Source of the DNA: Pomacea canaliculata
Lineage: Eukaryota > Mollusca > Gastropoda > Architaenioglossa > Ampullariidae
NCBI RefSeq assembly: GCF_003073045.1
Contig: NC_037601.1
Coordinates: 11,023,807-11,087,806 of the forward strand
DNA length: 64,000 nt
Direction of reading: 5' to 3'
In this document: positions 61,996 through 64,000 of the stretch, in pieces
Position numbering within the stretch: the stretch's first letter is position 1
Layout: every line of letters begins with the position of its first letter
The notes under the pieces: model-generated
The model's database searches: none
Told to the model about the DNA's origin: nothing
Seen by the model: the letters and a program-made list of their open reading frames with translations, nothing else
Translations under genes and position numbers: made by a program

Positions 61996-62253
61996 GATCG
62001 GGCGTCCTGAGGATGCTAAACCACGGGTATTTTCTGAAGTCAGTGTTTATGCGAAATTTCGAAAGCACTAAGCAATTCACCCATCAGCATACTGCCCTTT
62101 TAAAGAAATATCTTAGATGGGCTCTGACATTCTACTTACCGTAACCTGTTTACACATAATCATAACACTAACCTCTATATCAAGGGCAGAGCACTTAGCC
62201 TTCAAAAAAGGGTAACTCCAGAACTTCCGGTGCAGACTGAATGTTGGTAGAAT
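61996..62253. promoter_or_regulatory. Short bidirectional PHKB/ITFG1 promoter region
   Basis: Only 258 bp separate the PHKB start codon (minus) from the ITFG1 start codon (plus), so both 5' UTRs and the core promoters must fit here or overlap the first exons. A ctccagaacttccggtgc stretch near 62215-62232 carries a cttccgg core, like an ETS-factor site common in housekeeping bidirectional promoters. No TATA box is seen next to either gene. Confidence 0.7.
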
Positions 62254-63441
62254 ATGAAGACCCGATATTTTGTTTTTGTTTACATGTCTTTGTGGGCATG
62301 CAGTCATACTTCAACGTCCGATGTGACATCAGATGTCTTTGGGAATTTCAACAAAGGGATTGTTGCAGCTTTTGGGGACTTCAACGCAGACAAACTAACA
62401 GATATTTTTGTCTTGACAAACGATGGTAAGCTACTTTTGGTTGTGGTCATATGATCTTGATGAATCATTGAATGGACCTGTAATAGAAAAAGGAATAAAC
62501 TTTCAATTTTGTTGTTGTTGCTGAAAAGCATTGTAGTGATGTGTGATTTTTGTGCCACGTCACCTAAACAACACTATTGTGCAGAAGTTAACCCTTTTGA
62601 GATTATTTGACATTTAAATACGATTCGAAAGTTGATGTGAAGTTCAAGCTGGGGTAAAATCCAGTGAGTTAACACATATTTTTTTAAGGTGCGACCGGTA
62701 GTGTAGTGGTTAAAACACTCGCTTGTCACCACTGCAGTGAGCAACTCAGGGTTCAGATCTTGTCTCGTCACACTCTCTTTACGTGACACCCCTTCACAGG
62801 GCTGGGGTTTTCTATTTATTAATGCTGTGAATAATAGTATGATAATTTCAAAGGCTTTTTCAAACCCATTTTACAAATACAAAGAAATCCTTTTCAGGAG
62901 ATTGTCTGCCAATGCTACCATTACATGATACATCAGACATTACATAAGTTTGACAGGTCTGTGATTTTGGAGTTTCTTGCAATCAAGATCAGGCTTTTTC
63001 AAAAGAGACAGTGCTGGGAACCAAATATAATCTATTTGTGTTGATATTATGACCAGTAATAAAGGCCTATAGCTATCTTTCTTTTTTTAGCTTGACTTGC
63101 TACTTTTCTGAGGTCTCATTCTAACACATGGAGCTTTAGTACTTGATGATACTGGTAGCCAAGCAATATTCAAGTTTTAATGATTAATCTATCAAGAATT
63201 TCTTTCATTTTCATTTCAGGAAAAACAATTTATTTATTGCAAGCAAAGCAGGAACTTACTGAAAAGAAGGCAAGCTTCTCTAGTAAGAAGCTAATGGAAA
63301 GCAACACTAGTGCCATAGCTAGCATAGCACCTGGAGACTTTGATGGAGATGCCCAGATGGATCTGCTGCTGTTGAGAAAGACTGAATCCAATCACATTTC
63401 AGCTGAAATCCATTGGGGCATTAGTGGGACTAATGCATTGG
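62254..63441 (+). CDS. ITFG1: ITFG1 (T-cell immunomodulatory protein, FG-GAP repeat), first two coding exons; continues past the window
   Basis: Type I membrane protein with integrin-alpha-like FG-GAP repeats; its human form is called TIP and has been linked to immune modulation and RUVBL1 binding (family knowledge). Exons 62254-62425 and 63220-63441 join in phase 1 and encode about 131 residues before the next donor (gcattg|ggtaag). The N-terminus (MKTRYFVFVYMSLWACS) looks like a signal peptide. Two calcium-loop motifs of the DxNxDxxxD type follow: D42-F-N-A-D-K-L-T-D50 and D97-F-D-G-D-A-Q-M-D105, in VAAFGDFNADKLTDIFVL and APGDFDGDAQMDLLLL, both matching human ITFG1 (AAFGDLNSDKQTDLFVL, VPGDYDGDSQMDVLL). 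The remaining exons, including the membrane segment, lie outside the window. Confidence 0.9.
62686..62815 (+). mobile_element. tRNA-derived SINE
   Basis: gtgcgaccggtagtgtagtg followed by gttaaaacactcgc is a tRNA-like A-box region, and gggttcagatctt is a B box. The body runs on as cgtgacaccccttcacaggg, a common molluscan SINE phrase. In the first ITFG1 intron, sense orientation. Confidence 0.7.
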
Positions 63442-63654
63442 GTAAGCATTAGTTTGTGGCTAGTTTGATTCTGTGAGGAGCCACCATCATGTAAGAACAT
63501 AGGTTAAATAGAAGCTGGAAGAAGCTGTGAATGTGGCTGTTTAGATTTGTAAAGAGGGACACCAGGTCAATGATTCCTTTGGACACCATTTGTCCATCAC
63601 CGATCTGGGGCTCACCATGGTGACAAGGATAACTACCCCATTTATGTCTTTGTA

Positions 63655-63835
63655 AGTTTATGCTGGGGTTAGTGTGCTTGACTATGGAGACCTAGGTTCA
63701 AGGCCTCCTTGGTCAACCTCTGCTCACCTAGCAGCTGCTCTGCCCAGATTTATCATAGGAGATAATGACTGCAGGAAAGGGCAGGGCTCCGCCTTCCACA
63801 TGATGTGGCCTATAGGACTCTTTACCTTCACTTTT
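63655..63835 (+). mobile_element. tRNA-derived SINE
   Basis: ggggttagtgtgcttgacta (A box) and ctaggttcaaggcctcc (B box) lie about 30 bp apart, followed by a body with gggcagggctccgccttcca. It is of a second SINE type, different in body from 62686-62815. In an ITFG1 intron. Confidence 0.65.
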
Positions 63836-64000
63836 TTAAAAGTTTATGTTGTATGCATTGTGTTAATCTTACAGTGTGTATTGCATAGTGCTGTGCTCTG
63901 CATGCACATGTGCGTTCATGTGTGTGTGTAAAAAAAGATATTTTTGCAATTTATATAAAGAGCATATAGTTGAGGAATGTACTTTATATTATTATTGTGA

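Noticed and set aside
1-64000. Search for LTR or other virus-like elements, CRISPR arrays, operons and structural RNA genes
   Set aside because: None seen. All RT-like fragments have LINE features (no LTRs, target duplications of 14-15 bp, CR1-type tails). The tRNA-like boxes found belong to SINE bodies rather than to foldable tRNA genes.

Overview
This is a window of animal nuclear DNA. It is AT-rich and intron-rich, with GT-AG introns, many decayed LINE fragments, tRNA-like SINEs and small inverted-repeat DNA transposons. The gene content (TONSL, BBS10, a TP53INP homologue, PHKB, ITFG1) and the LINE types suggest a lophotrochozoan, probably a gastropod mollusc; that taxon is inferred, not proven. 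I found no bacterial, viral, CRISPR or toxin-type system, and nothing I would call an undescribed molecular system.

Layout. 1-1420: end of a degenerate LINE. 2051-20923 (minus): TONSL, traced through 25 coding exons with compatible phases, about 1440 aa, with TPRs, an acidic linker, three ankyrin repeats and C-terminal leucine-rich repeats. 20924-21793: divergent promoter region with a 68-bp tandem duplication. 21794-23536 (plus): BBS10 in one exon, with a LINE inserted just after it. 24390-26640: LINE remnants, including one LINE nested in another with a 15-bp target duplication. 27600-31820 (plus): TP53INP-type gene with a 5' untranslated exon and two coding exons, about 301 aa. 33742-35063 (minus): three small exons with matching phases that look like the 3' end of an unidentified gene. 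37825-61995 (minus): PHKB, traced through 24 coding exons, about 1071 aa, ending in a CaaX box. 62254-63441 and beyond the window (plus): first two exons of ITFG1, starting 258 bp from the PHKB start codon.

The genes are housekeeping genes from separate pathways: TONSL in replication-fork repair and histone reading, BBS10 in BBSome assembly and cilia, TP53INP in autophagy and transcription, PHKB in glycogen breakdown, ITFG1 as a cell-surface FG-GAP protein. The strongest positional signal is the head-to-head PHKB-ITFG1 pair, the same arrangement I recall in human. Introns hold several hAT-like MITEs with clear target duplications, and an unclassified inverted repeat whose ends contain a near-perfect splice donor. 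Exon boundaries were read by eye from splice signals, reading phase and family similarity; none was checked against transcripts.
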